Positions 26,825-33,931 of a DNA stretch of 37,204 bases are shown here, piece after piece; position 1 is the first letter of the stretch; every line of letters begins with the position of its first letter. The notes under the pieces were generated by a model. The model was given only the letters and a program-made list of their open reading frames with translations, did no database searches and was not told where the DNA came from. Position numbers and translations under genes: made by a program. This DNA is from Corynebacterium lactis (GTDB taxonomy: Bacteria; Actinomycetota; Actinomycetes; Mycobacteriales; Mycobacteriaceae). The stretch lies in the NCBI RefSeq assembly GCF_900519355.1, contig NZ_ULHE01000010.1:1-37204 (forward strand), given 5' to 3'.

Positions 26825-27802
26825 CTAGACCCAGTAGCTGACTCGGGAGCGCCACAGCTTCATGGTGCCGAGCGCGAGCAGCAGCCCGACGGCCGTGCAG
26901 GCGATGACGATCCACCAGTGGTAGGCGGCGACCGCCTCGCCGGTTAAGGGAGCGCGGATGATTTCGAGGTAGTGGAACAGCGGGTTGATCTCGGCGATCT
27001 TGGCCCGCTCGGCGACGGCGCCACCCTGCTCCTCCAGAGTCTTGGTGGTCCAGACAATCGGGGTCATGTAGAAGACCAGCTGAATCAGGGAGTCCAGCAG
27101 GGGCGCGACGTCGCGGTAGCGGGTCGCCACAATGCCGAAGAACATGGTCACCCACACGCCGTTGACCACCAGCAGCGCCAGCGCCGGGATGGCCAGGAAG
27201 AAGTTCCAACCGAGGTCCGGCCGGAACACAATCACAAGGATCAGCCAGATCACCATGTTGTGCGCGAAGAAGAGCAGCTGCCGCCACACCAGTCGGTAGA
27301 CATGGACGCTCAGTGCGCTGGGGAGCTGCTTAATCAGGCCCTCGTTTTCGATGAAGACCGTCGAGCCTTCCTTCACGCAGCCGGAGATGAATCCCCACAC
27401 GATCAGGCCGACCGTGACGTGCGGCAGGAAGAACGCGAGGTCCTGCTGGAACAGCAGGGAGTAGAGCAGGCCGAGAGCCAGGGCCATCGCGCCAGTGGCG
27501 ATGGTGATCCACAGCGGCCCCAAAGTGGAGCGGCGGTAGCGTTGCTTGATGTCCTGCCAGCCGAGCTGCAGCCAGAGTTCGCGCTGCCCGAAGCCACGGA
27601 CTAGGTCGCGCCAGGCGGCACCGACTGTCCTGGAGCGGGACTCGATCGCCGTCGCCTGCCCGCCGGCGTCAATCATTCGGGAAATGTCACTGCGGAGTTC
27701 CGCGTCGCTGCGCAGGTCGCCATGCAGGTCACCATGCAGGTCACCTGCTGGTTCGCCTACGTGGTCGCCTGTCGAAGGACGCGTGTTGTCATCGTTAGTC
27801 AC
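26825..27802 (-). CDS. wzm: Wzm-type ABC-2 permease (galactan export)
   Basis: This 325-residue ABC-2 transporter permease is homologous to Rv3783. The interface segment WQDIKQRYRRSTLGPLW precedes six hydrophobic segments, including FFLPHVTVGLIVWGFISG and LVFYMTPIVWT, with the family motif INPLFHYLEIIRAPL. The first ~50 residues are polar and include the repeat GDLHGDLHGDL, encoded by 12-bp tandem DNA units (27713-27743). The start is GTG 27802, preceded by GGAGGG and, immediately upstream, TAGTTT, so either SD-led or near-leaderless initiation is possible. First gene of wzm-wzt-glfT1. Confidence 0.92.
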   Translation of the reverse strand: MTNDDNTRPSTGDHVGEPAGDLHGDLHGDLRSDAELRSDISRMIDAGGQATAIESRSRTVGAAWRDLVRGFGQRELWLQLGWQDIKQRYRRSTLGPLWITIATGAMALALGLLYSLLFQQDLAFFLPHVTVGLIVWGFISGCVKEGSTVFIENEGLIKQLPSALSVHVYRLVWRQLLFFAHNMVIWLILVIVFRPDLGWNFFLAIPALALLVVNGVWVTMFFGIVATRYRDVAPLLDSLIQLVFYMTPIVWTTKTLEEQGGAVAERAKIAEINPLFHYLEIIRAPLTGEAVAAYHWWIVIACTAVGLLLALGTMKLWRSRVSYWV

Positions 27803-28156
27803 CCCTCCAAACTACCCGCTCGTGCGGATTCAGCCACGAACCCCGCCGCGCCCGTGGCGTGCCACTGTGCGGTCCGGGACAAGCTCACCACGGGGTTCGC
27901 CACGCGAGCCCACTCCAGGTTCCTCCTGGCTCGCCGTGCTCCCGTTTCGGGGGGGCCAGACGGGCAGTGTTGCCGCCGATTAGTCTTTCGGTGGAGGCTG
28001 CGTCGGCAAGCGGGGTGTGGGAGTGCGGTGGTCATTCCTCCGGCTATCCCCGGTCGACCACGGGGTATGGTTCTGGCTGGATCGTCTGGCTACAATTGCA
28101 TGCGATTAGTTACCCGTTCAAAGCTGTGAGTCTACGAGATAATCGGAAGGGTGTTT
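27803..28156. other. Divergent intergenic region, wzm and aminotransferase-like gene
   Basis: This 354-bp stretch has no gene. It holds the wzm promoter at its left edge, one copy of the repeated 11-mer (28001-28011), a G run near 27950, a dyad of ATCCCC and GGGGTAT at about 28045-28067, and the promoter of the 28157 gene. Nothing else is recognisable. Confidence 0.6.
28068..28096 (+). promoter_or_regulatory. Promoter of the aminotransferase-like gene
   Basis: A consensus-like -10 TACAAT (28091-28096) is preceded after 17 bases by TGGTTC (28068-28073), a weak -35. It predicts a 5' leader of about 50 bases that contains GGAAGG six bases before ATG 28157. Confidence 0.5.
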
Positions 28157-29425
28157 ATGGCCTTCGACGTGCCTACAACGAGGGGCGCTTACACGTCGCT
28201 CTCTGATGGGTGGACCTATCTCAACGCGGGCCAGCGCGCGCAGGTGCCTGAGCGGGTAATCTCTGCGATGACCTCTTCTTTCCGCAACGCGCCGAAGTCT
28301 CTCGCCGGCGAGACCGGCGGGGGAGCGCACGGGCAGTCGCGTCGCTCTGGCGTCTCCGCGGCCACCGAGCTGGCGATGAGCGCGCGCCGGGCATTCGCCG
28401 ATATCACCGGCGGGCCCGTCTCCGGAGTCGTGCTGGGGCCGTCGCGGGAGGTGCTGATCCAGCAGCTTTGCGCGGCGATGAGCCGGCGTCTGAGTCTTGG
28501 CACCAACCTTGTGGTCTCTCGGATCGGTGCTCAGGTCGTGCACGCGCCGCTGCGCCGCGCGGCCGATCTCTACGGCGCCCGCGTCCGTGTCGCCGAGGCC
28601 GATCTCGCTAACGGTTCGCTGCCGGCCTGGCAGTTCGATGACCTCATCGACACCCACACCCGCCTCGTGGTCGTTCCCGCCGCCGATCCTTTCGCGGGCA
28701 CCGTCGCGCCGGTCGCCGAGATCGCCCGCCGTGTGCACGCCGCCTCGTCTGCATGGGTGCTTGTCGACGCCACGGATATGGCCCCCTACCAGCCCGTTTC
28801 CATGGTCGAGATGGGCGCCGACATTATGCTTGTCGACGCCTCTGCATGGGGCGGTCCGGAAGTGTCGGCCCTGGTATTCCGAGATCCTGCGATGTTTGCC
28901 CGCCTGGCGTCTCTTAGTTTTGACCGTCAGGCCACCGGCGTCGGGCGTATCGAGGTCAGCCCGGTGTCGCCGGCCCTGCTCGGTGGCGTTTCCGAGTCGG
29001 TGCAGCACTTGGCGAACTTGGACGCTCGAGCGCGCGGTTCGCGCAGGCACCGCATTGAGACGGCGATGCCGCAGGTTGCGGAGTATCTTTCCGGCCTGTC
29101 GGAGCGACTCGTTGCCGGGCTGTCCAACCTGCCGAGGGTGTATATCGTCGGCGTGGACAAGGATCGTATCGGGGCTGCGGCCGAGTTTCGTGGAGACCAC
29201 ATTCCGCGGGTGAGCTTCATTGTTGCGGGCGTCGCCGCGGAGACCGTGGTCGGAAGGCTCTTTGATAATGGCCTGGTGACGAGCGCCGTTGACATTGCGC
29301 AGTCCCCGCTGTTCGAGGCGATGGGGATTGGCGAGTCCGAGGGTGCCGTGGGAGTGGGGCTGCAGCCCTTCAATACTCCGCACGACATCGACCAGCTGGT
29401 GCGCGCGGTCGCCTCGTTGGGGTAA
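28157..29425 (+). CDS. Class-V aminotransferase/cysteine desulfurase-like protein lacking the PLP lysine
   Basis: This 422-residue protein has the fold-type I (NifS/Csd) pattern: N-terminal YLNAGQRAQVPERV, small-domain and PLP-domain blocks, and the pyridine-contacting Asp204 in VLVDATDMAPYQPV. Where active members have a Ser-X-His-Lys block before Gly-Pro, it has DASAWGGPEV (227-236), with no lysine. Only two lysines occur in the whole protein (about 47 and in GVDKDR). It is probably catalytically altered or non-enzymatic. Synteny suggests an Rv3778c homologue next to an Rv3777-like oxidoreductase. ATG 28157 is chosen for GGAAGG six bases upstream; an in-frame GTG at 28151 overlaps it. Confidence 0.82.
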   Translation: MAFDVPTTRGAYTSLSDGWTYLNAGQRAQVPERVISAMTSSFRNAPKSLAGETGGGAHGQSRRSGVSAATELAMSARRAFADITGGPVSGVVLGPSREVLIQQLCAAMSRRLSLGTNLVVSRIGAQVVHAPLRRAADLYGARVRVAEADLANGSLPAWQFDDLIDTHTRLVVVPAADPFAGTVAPVAEIARRVHAASSAWVLVDATDMAPYQPVSMVEMGADIMLVDASAWGGPEVSALVFRDPAMFARLASLSFDRQATGVGRIEVSPVSPALLGGVSESVQHLANLDARARGSRRHRIETAMPQVAEYLSGLSERLVAGLSNLPRVYIVGVDKDRIGAAAEFRGDHIPRVSFIVAGVAAETVVGRLFDNGLVTSAVDIAQSPLFEAMGIGESEGAVGVGLQPFNTPHDIDQLVRAVASLG

Positions 29426-29485
29426 ATCCTCCGTCGTTGATGGCCGAGGGGCCTCGGCTATTGATGGTCGGAGGAGCCACTGGGG

Positions 29486-30454
29486 CTAGACCGTCAACAC
29501 AACCTTGCCGCTGACCTCGCCATTGGCCAGTATCTCGTGGGCGGACGCCGTTTCGCGGATGTCCATCACCGTGTGGATCTGGGGCGTGATGACGCCGTCG
29601 GCAAGCATGGGCCAGACGGTGTCCTCGGTGGCGGCGACGATGCGAGCCTTGTCCGCGAGATCGCGGTAGCGCAGGCCGGTGGCGGTGATGGAGCCGCGCT
29701 TGGATAGCAGGCGGCCGATGTTGAGCTCGCCCTTCACGCCGCCCTGCATGCCGATGATGACCAGATGGCCGTCCTTAGCTAGGGCCTTGACGTTACGGTC
29801 GAGGTACTTGGCGCCCATGATGTCGAGGATGACGTTGGCGCCGCCGCGACTGGCGAGGACCTCTTCGAAATTCTCTTCCTTGTAATTAATGAGGATGTCG
29901 GCGCCGAGTTCCGCGCACTTGTCCAGCTTCTCCTGGCTGCCGGCGGTGACGGCGACGGTGGCGCCGAGCTGCTTGGCCATCTGGATGGCGAAGGTTCCGA
30001 TGCCACCCGCGCCTCCGTGAACGAGGAAGGTCTGGCCCTCGGTGAGACCTGCGACCATTACGACGTTGGAGAATACGGTGCAGGCCACCTCGACGATGGA
30101 GGCTGCCTCTTCGAAGGAGTAGCCCTCGGGGAGCGGGAGCACCTGGCCCGCGGGGACGGCGACCTTTTCAGCGAAGCCGCCGCCGGAGAGTAGGCAGCAG
30201 ACCTCGTCGCCAACCTTCCAGCCCAGGACGTCACCTTTGACTTCTTCGATGACGCCGGCACACTCCAGGCCGAGGATGTCCGTGGTGCCGGGAGGCGGCG
30301 GGTAATGCCCGGCGGCCTGGAGGAGGTCGGCGCGGTTCAGGCCCACTGCCCGCACCGAGACGAGTACCTGACCCTCCTCGAGCGTGGGGTCCGGGGCGTC
30401 GGACCACTCGAGGGAGCGGGGGTTGGAAAGATCAGTCTGGATAATTGCCTTCAT
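29486..30454 (-). CDS. NAD(P)H-quinone oxidoreductase, zinc-independent MDR family
   Basis: This 322-residue medium-chain dehydrogenase/reductase is of the quinone oxidoreductase (QOR/PIG3) type. The N-terminal GroES-like domain contains NRADLLQAAGHYPPPPG and LGLECAGVI. The Rossmann motif GGAGGIGTFAIQMAK (about 149-163) binds NADPH. There is no structural zinc cysteine cluster. It probably reduces quinones or other electrophiles in the cytosol. It is convergent with the aminotransferase-like gene, the same pairing as Rv3777/Rv3778c. The repeated 11-mer is at 29596-29606, encoding the LAD of MLADGV. Confidence 0.92.
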   Translation of the reverse strand: MKAIIQTDLSNPRSLEWSDAPDPTLEEGQVLVSVRAVGLNRADLLQAAGHYPPPPGTTDILGLECAGVIEEVKGDVLGWKVGDEVCCLLSGGGFAEKVAVPAGQVLPLPEGYSFEEAASIVEVACTVFSNVVMVAGLTEGQTFLVHGGAGGIGTFAIQMAKQLGATVAVTAGSQEKLDKCAELGADILINYKEENFEEVLASRGGANVILDIMGAKYLDRNVKALAKDGHLVIIGMQGGVKGELNIGRLLSKRGSITATGLRYRDLADKARIVAATEDTVWPMLADGVITPQIHTVMDIRETASAHEILANGEVSGKVVLTV

Positions 30455-30536
30455 AGCCTCTAACGGTAACGCAAAGAGGCTTAAGAGCTGGGCTGTTTTC
30501 TGCAGTCGATGTGCGCCCGGTTATGATGGGGAAACT

Positions 30537-30621
30537 GGAAGTATGGCAGAGCGGCCGAATGCACTGGTCTTGAAAACCAGCGAGGGTCACACCTCCGGGG
30601 GTTCAAATCCCCCTGCTTCCG
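30537..30621 (+). tRNA. tRNA-Ser (anticodon UGA)
   Basis: The acceptor stem GGAAGTA pairs with TGCTTCC (30614-30620). The anticodon loop is CTTGAAA between CTGGT and ACCAG, giving TGA, which reads UCA. There is a long variable arm and GGTTCAAATCC in the T arm. CCA is not encoded. A TATGAT box lies at 30522-30527. Confidence 0.95.
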
Positions 30622-30631
30622 CAGTGGGGAG

Positions 30632-30660
30632 CCCTCGGTAGTTTTTCTACCGGGGGTTTT
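30632..30660 (+). terminator. Intrinsic terminator after tRNA-Ser(UGA)
   Basis: CCCTCGGTAG pairs with CTACCGGGGG around TTTTT and is followed by TTTT. Confidence 0.8.
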
Positions 30661-30735
30661 CCTGTATGTCCGTGCAGGTAGAACGCTTTTTAGTCTATGT
30701 CATGTTGGTGGCATGCGCGCTCGGTGCGGTCCTTT

Positions 30736-30830
30736 GCTTCATCTGACGGCGCGCTTTTCACCTGACGGCAGGGAATCATGGTTATGGTGCGCTATAGCGT
30801 GCCACAACCATTACGCCGTGCCGTCAGGTG
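30736..30830. repeat. Nested palindromic element, copy 2
   Basis: The 72-bp palindrome at 30759-30830 begins CACCTGACGGCA, ends TGCCGTCAGGTG, and is centred on GCTATAGC. Relative to copy 1 it is inverted. Arm differences are compensated: GAT/ATC in copy 1 against GAC/GTC here, and central TGCA against TATA. An extra half-arm at 30736-30753 (GCTTCATCTGACGGCGCG) corresponds to the outer right arm of copy 1. Confidence 0.85.
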
Positions 30831-31086
30831 GGTTCTCGCGGTTGTAGTAGCAGCCGCTGGTAATCGCCCCGGCTTTGGTTGCGGTTCGGGCCGTGGCTCC
30901 GAGGGGTAGGGCGTACTCGCCGACCCGCCAATCGCCCCTGGGTGGGGGTGGCCGAAAAGGGTATAGATCGTGCCGAAAGTAGGCAGTTTTTGTTGAACTG
31001 TAACTCTGGCGTGGAATGGGATTGTGCTCAAAACTACATGCGGGCTTAGTTGTTTTCGGTATGGAAGCCCCCTGTCTGTCGCATCG

Positions 31087-31127
31087 GGTCGATATAAAAA
31101 AAGAAGCTGAAATCGACCTTATTTTTT
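31087..31127 (+). terminator. Terminator-like hairpin
   Basis: GGTCGAT (31087-31093) pairs with ATCGACC (31112-31118), followed by TTATTTTTT. No gene precedes it within 460 bases, so what it terminates is unknown. Confidence 0.5.
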
Positions 31128-31334
31128 GTTGCCAGTGTTACAGATGTGGCTAGTGTGATTATGTGTAACGCCCTTGTTGAGGGGTTTCCGCAGGATATCG
31201 GCCGGGAAAAGTGCTGGAATATGCCCTGCGAATCGGAATAGATTTGGGATCGAATTTACGGGGTTTCGCCCGCTCGAGATGCGTTCTTGTTGCGAGAGCT
31301 CGGCCCCTTGATACGTAAAGGAGAATCCCTGGAT

Positions 31335-32144
31335 ATGGTTACGAGTCATCGCATGTCCCGCATCGCAGCGACCGTCGCGATTTCCGGTCTTGTTGTCGCC
31401 GGTTTTGCCACCCCGGCATTTGCTCAGGATCTGGCGGGAGTCGTCAATGGTGTGCCCCAGGCTGTCAGCGAGGTGCTCCCGGGTTCTACGAACACCGCGG
31501 TTCACAACTGGAAGAATTCCAACGTCACCCGCACGATCGAGGTCAATGGCAAGGCGGGCGCCGTCGCAAAGCCGGGTGACATTCTGACCTTCACGTTGAC
31601 CTACACGGACAACAACATCTGGGGCTTCAAGAGCTACATCCAGCGCGTTACCGACTTCAAGCCGGCCGGCCTGACCTACGTGGCCAACTCGGCAACCTAC
31701 AGCGAAGGTGACGGCCCGTGGGCCCCGACCAATGAGGCCGACAAGTGGTTCCGCATCAAGGACGGTGCGGTTGAATTCCACGCGGGCATCATCTTCAGCG
31801 CTTTCGGTGGACCGGCTACCTCTAAGGTCTCGTTCAAGTGGCAGTACCGCGTCACCGACGAGATTGCCGACGGCAACTATGACACCGGCACCGAGATCCA
31901 CTTCAACCCGGGCAACAAGGTCGAGCCCCTCCGCGACATAGGTCCCAAGCTGACCATCCAGCGACCGGCATCGGTTCTTCCGGGCGGTACGTCGGGAGCC
32001 GCTGGCTCCCCGAGCCTGTCCTCGCCGGGCCTTGCTTCCCCGAACCTGACTTCTCCGGGCCTGCCCTCCCCGGGAATTGGCGGATCTGCCGGATCTCCAA
32101 GCCTGCCGGACCCGGCCAGCTTCTTTAAGGCTCCGGGCAAGTAA
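31335..32144 (+). CDS. Secreted protein with beta-sandwich-like domain and C-terminal SPGL linker
   Basis: This is a 269-residue exported protein. The signal peptide MVTSHRMSRIAATVAISG continues to AFA before QDL (cleavage near residue 30). Residues ~60-210 look like a DUF11/isopeptide-type beta domain (TRTIEVNGKAGAVAKPGD, FTLTYTDNN, FKPAGLTYVANSA). The tail is a Ser/Pro/Gly/Leu repeat (SPSLSSPGLASPNLTSPGLP) without LPXTG or a membrane anchor. A neighbour 72 bases downstream carries the same linker at its N-terminus, so the two probably work together in the envelope. AAAGGAGA precedes ATG by about 10-13 bases; ATG 31353 is an alternative. I cannot name the family. Confidence 0.78.
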   Translation: MVTSHRMSRIAATVAISGLVVAGFATPAFAQDLAGVVNGVPQAVSEVLPGSTNTAVHNWKNSNVTRTIEVNGKAGAVAKPGDILTFTLTYTDNNIWGFKSYIQRVTDFKPAGLTYVANSATYSEGDGPWAPTNEADKWFRIKDGAVEFHAGIIFSAFGGPATSKVSFKWQYRVTDEIADGNYDTGTEIHFNPGNKVEPLRDIGPKLTIQRPASVLPGGTSGAAGSPSLSSPGLASPNLTSPGLPSPGIGGSAGSPSLPDPASFFKAPGK

Positions 32145-32156
32145 GCCATATGAGCA

Positions 32157-32183
32157 CCGCTTCTGTAGGCCCTGATCAGAAGC
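32157..32183. promoter_or_regulatory. 8-bp inverted repeat between the two secreted-protein genes
   Basis: CGCTTCTG and CAGAAGCG flank an 11-base spacer. There is no T tract, so it may be an attenuating hairpin or operator for the downstream gene. Confidence 0.35.
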
Positions 32184-32216
32184 GTCAATACTGCAGACTC
32201 AATACAGATAGGCACA

Positions 32217-32906
32217 ATGAACATGCGCAATAACCTCGCAAAGGCCGTGGTCGCGGCCGCCCTTTCCGTCGGCCTGACCTTCGGTCTTGCATCCCCCGCT
32301 TTCGCCGCTTCCAGCTCGCCGAGCCTGAGCTCGCCGGGTTTTAACTCCCCGGGACTCACCCTGGGCAAGGCAATGGGGCAGCGAATGAAGCTGGGGCATC
32401 TCGGTGGCCCGGCATGGTCCGCGGACATCTACTCGCAGATTGTCGGCCGCTCCGAGGTGCGCCCCGGCGACGAGATCACCATCCGCATCGAAGCCAGTGG
32501 CGTCAATGGCGACACTCGAATTCGCGAAATCGGGCACATCATCCCGGCCGACTTCAAGCTGGTGCGGGTGACCCGTCAGTCCAAGGACAACCTCTTTGGC
32601 AACGGCATCTACACGCTGAAGCAGGACGAGTACACGGACCAGATCAACGACCGTGGCAACCGTGAGGTTCGCCTGCAGTGGACGGAGGGCGGTTTCCTCG
32701 GGCTGTTCAAGGACAATCCCGCTGTCAATACCGCTAAGTCCATTGCTGTCGATTTCACCTACAAGGCCCCCAGCTATGAAGCTGAGTTCGACCACGGTGG
32801 CCTTGCGCGAATTGGCGCGGTGATTGACCCCAAGGGAGAATGGCCCACTGGCGGTGAGAAGATTAAGGTAACGAAGTCCGCAAAGCCGTCCTGGTGGCTA
32901 TTCTAA
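32217..32906 (+). CDS. Secreted protein with N-terminal SPGL linker
   Basis: This is a 229-residue exported protein. The signal peptide runs from MNMRNNLAKAVVAAALSVG to AFA before ASS (cleavage near residue 30). The mature N-terminus is SSPSLSSPGFNSPGLTLG, closely matching the C-terminal linker of the preceding protein. The rest is a compact beta-type domain (VRPGDEITIRIEASG, RIREIGHIIPADFKLVRV, REVRLQWTEGG) ending KPSWWLF, with general similarity in design to its neighbour (PGD...T.....T; IPADFKLV against FKPAGLTYV). I infer a tandem duplication with domain shuffling of the linker. Function unknown; an outer-envelope structural role is plausible. Confidence 0.75.
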   Translation: MNMRNNLAKAVVAAALSVGLTFGLASPAFAASSSPSLSSPGFNSPGLTLGKAMGQRMKLGHLGGPAWSADIYSQIVGRSEVRPGDEITIRIEASGVNGDTRIREIGHIIPADFKLVRVTRQSKDNLFGNGIYTLKQDEYTDQINDRGNREVRLQWTEGGFLGLFKDNPAVNTAKSIAVDFTYKAPSYEAEFDHGGLARIGAVIDPKGEWPTGGEKIKVTKSAKPSWWLF

Positions 32907-33078
32907 GCACTGAACATTATTCCTCACGGCGTACTTTAGTCCAGGTGAGAAGCAGTGAGGGCGCAGCTAAGAGTCACTAAATCTCTTTCAATTTGGTCGG
33001 CCATTGATATGTCAATGGTTGACCTTTTTGCTATTTTTGGAAGTAATGCCGGGGAAAACAGGATCCCGGAGGTTCGTG

Positions 33079-33114
33079 TGCAATGTCGGTTGCAATGTCG
33101 GTCCGCAATATCGG
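33079..33114. repeat. 12-bp direct repeats upstream of the 33161 gene
   Basis: TGCAATGTCGGT occurs twice in direct tandem (33079-33090, 33091-33102), followed by a degenerate CCGCAATATCGG. They lie about 50 bases before the start codon, where an operator could act. Confidence 0.45.
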
Positions 33115-33160
33115 AAATACCATTCCGTCTGCGAAGTCAATCTGAGGAAAAGGTTAGTTC

Positions 33161-33898
33161 ATGTCTCCAAACCAGGGCGGCGGTTCCAGTGGGGGAAACA
33201 GCGGCGGCACCAATTCAGGCGACTCCTACGGCGAATGGGGCACTGACCCAAACGGAACGTGGGGGCAGACGGACCCGGCCGCCGGTAATCAGGCGTGGGG
33301 GGCCGTTAGCGGAAACCCGTGGGACGTCGACGGCGGCGGTAACAATGCGGCTCAGCCCGTGTATCAGCAGCAATACGTCCAGCCGGTGGCAGCCACCGGC
33401 AATGGCGGAAACGGTGGCACTAGCGCCCTGACCATCGTCGTTGTCGTCCTGGCGATTATCGCCGCGCTGATGCTCGTCGGTGGATTTTCCTACTTCTATT
33501 TCACCGGCAACACCAATTCGGGTAGCACCGCATCGCCCGCGAGTAGCGCTGCAACGATGGAATCGTCGTCGGCAAGCACTGCTACTGCTACGACGGAAAA
33601 GCGTCGCGCAGAGAACTTTAGCGCGCCCTCGTCGTGGGATAAGTGCTCGGGTTCTGGGGCGCCGGGGGATCTGAACCTGGTCTACCGCCAGAACGTGGGC
33701 GGAAACATTACGACGTGTGAATTTGCTACCAACGTGCGCAATGCGTTCGTGGAGTACTACCAGTCCACTCAGAAGCTCAGCGGAACCGTGAAGGCAACCA
33801 GTCCGGCGACCGGCAAGACCTACACCATGACCTGCACTGACAAGGGGGACTACGTCACCTGCACCGGCGGGACTAACGCGACGGTCCACATCGTCTAG
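33161..33898 (+). CDS. Single-pass membrane protein with Cys-containing outer domain
   Basis: This is a 245-residue protein. The cytoplasmic N-terminus is Gly/Asn/Ser-rich (GGGSSGGNSGG) with Gln/Tyr repeats near YQQQYVQP. One TM helix (IVVVVLAIIAALMLVGGFSYFYF, about 91-113) is followed by a Ser/Thr/Ala stalk and an outer domain with four cysteines (SWDKCSG, TTCEFA, TMTCTDKG, VTCTGG), probably two disulfides. This layout is common in mycolata envelope proteins, but I cannot name the family. GAGGAAAAGG precedes ATG. The next gene, a lipoprotein, starts 33 bases later, suggesting an operon. The repeated 11-mer encodes the SAS of SSSASTA. Confidence 0.78.
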   Translation: MSPNQGGGSSGGNSGGTNSGDSYGEWGTDPNGTWGQTDPAAGNQAWGAVSGNPWDVDGGGNNAAQPVYQQQYVQPVAATGNGGNGGTSALTIVVVVLAIIAALMLVGGFSYFYFTGNTNSGSTASPASSAATMESSSASTATATTEKRRAENFSAPSSWDKCSGSGAPGDLNLVYRQNVGGNITTCEFATNVRNAFVEYYQSTQKLSGTVKATSPATGKTYTMTCTDKGDYVTCTGGTNATVHIV

Positions 33899-33931
33899 CC
33901 CTCAATCCGACTAGCCAGGGGTCTTTTGAAA

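Larger units (their letters stand above)
30661..31334. other. 674-bp gene-free region upstream of the secreted-protein pair
   Basis: No supported gene is present. It holds copy 2 of the palindromic element (30736-30830), G-rich sequence to about 30960, an AT-richer part, a terminator-like hairpin (31087-31127), a GTTACA/TGTAAC inverted pair around 31136-31168, and near 31285-31320 a TTGTTG plus TACGTA promoter-like pair before the AAAGGAGA ribosome site of the 31335 gene. A small RNA ending at the hairpin is possible but unproven. Confidence 0.5.

Noticed and set aside
28045..28067. Relation between the ATCCCC/GGGGTAT dyad here and the palindrome at 37124
   Set aside because: They share only the C4/G4 arms and differ in spacer length and flanks; probably coincidence.
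32955..33431. 158-residue plus-strand frame overlapping the 33161 gene
   Set aside because: It overlaps a better gene in another frame, lacks a ribosome site and has no coherent domain.
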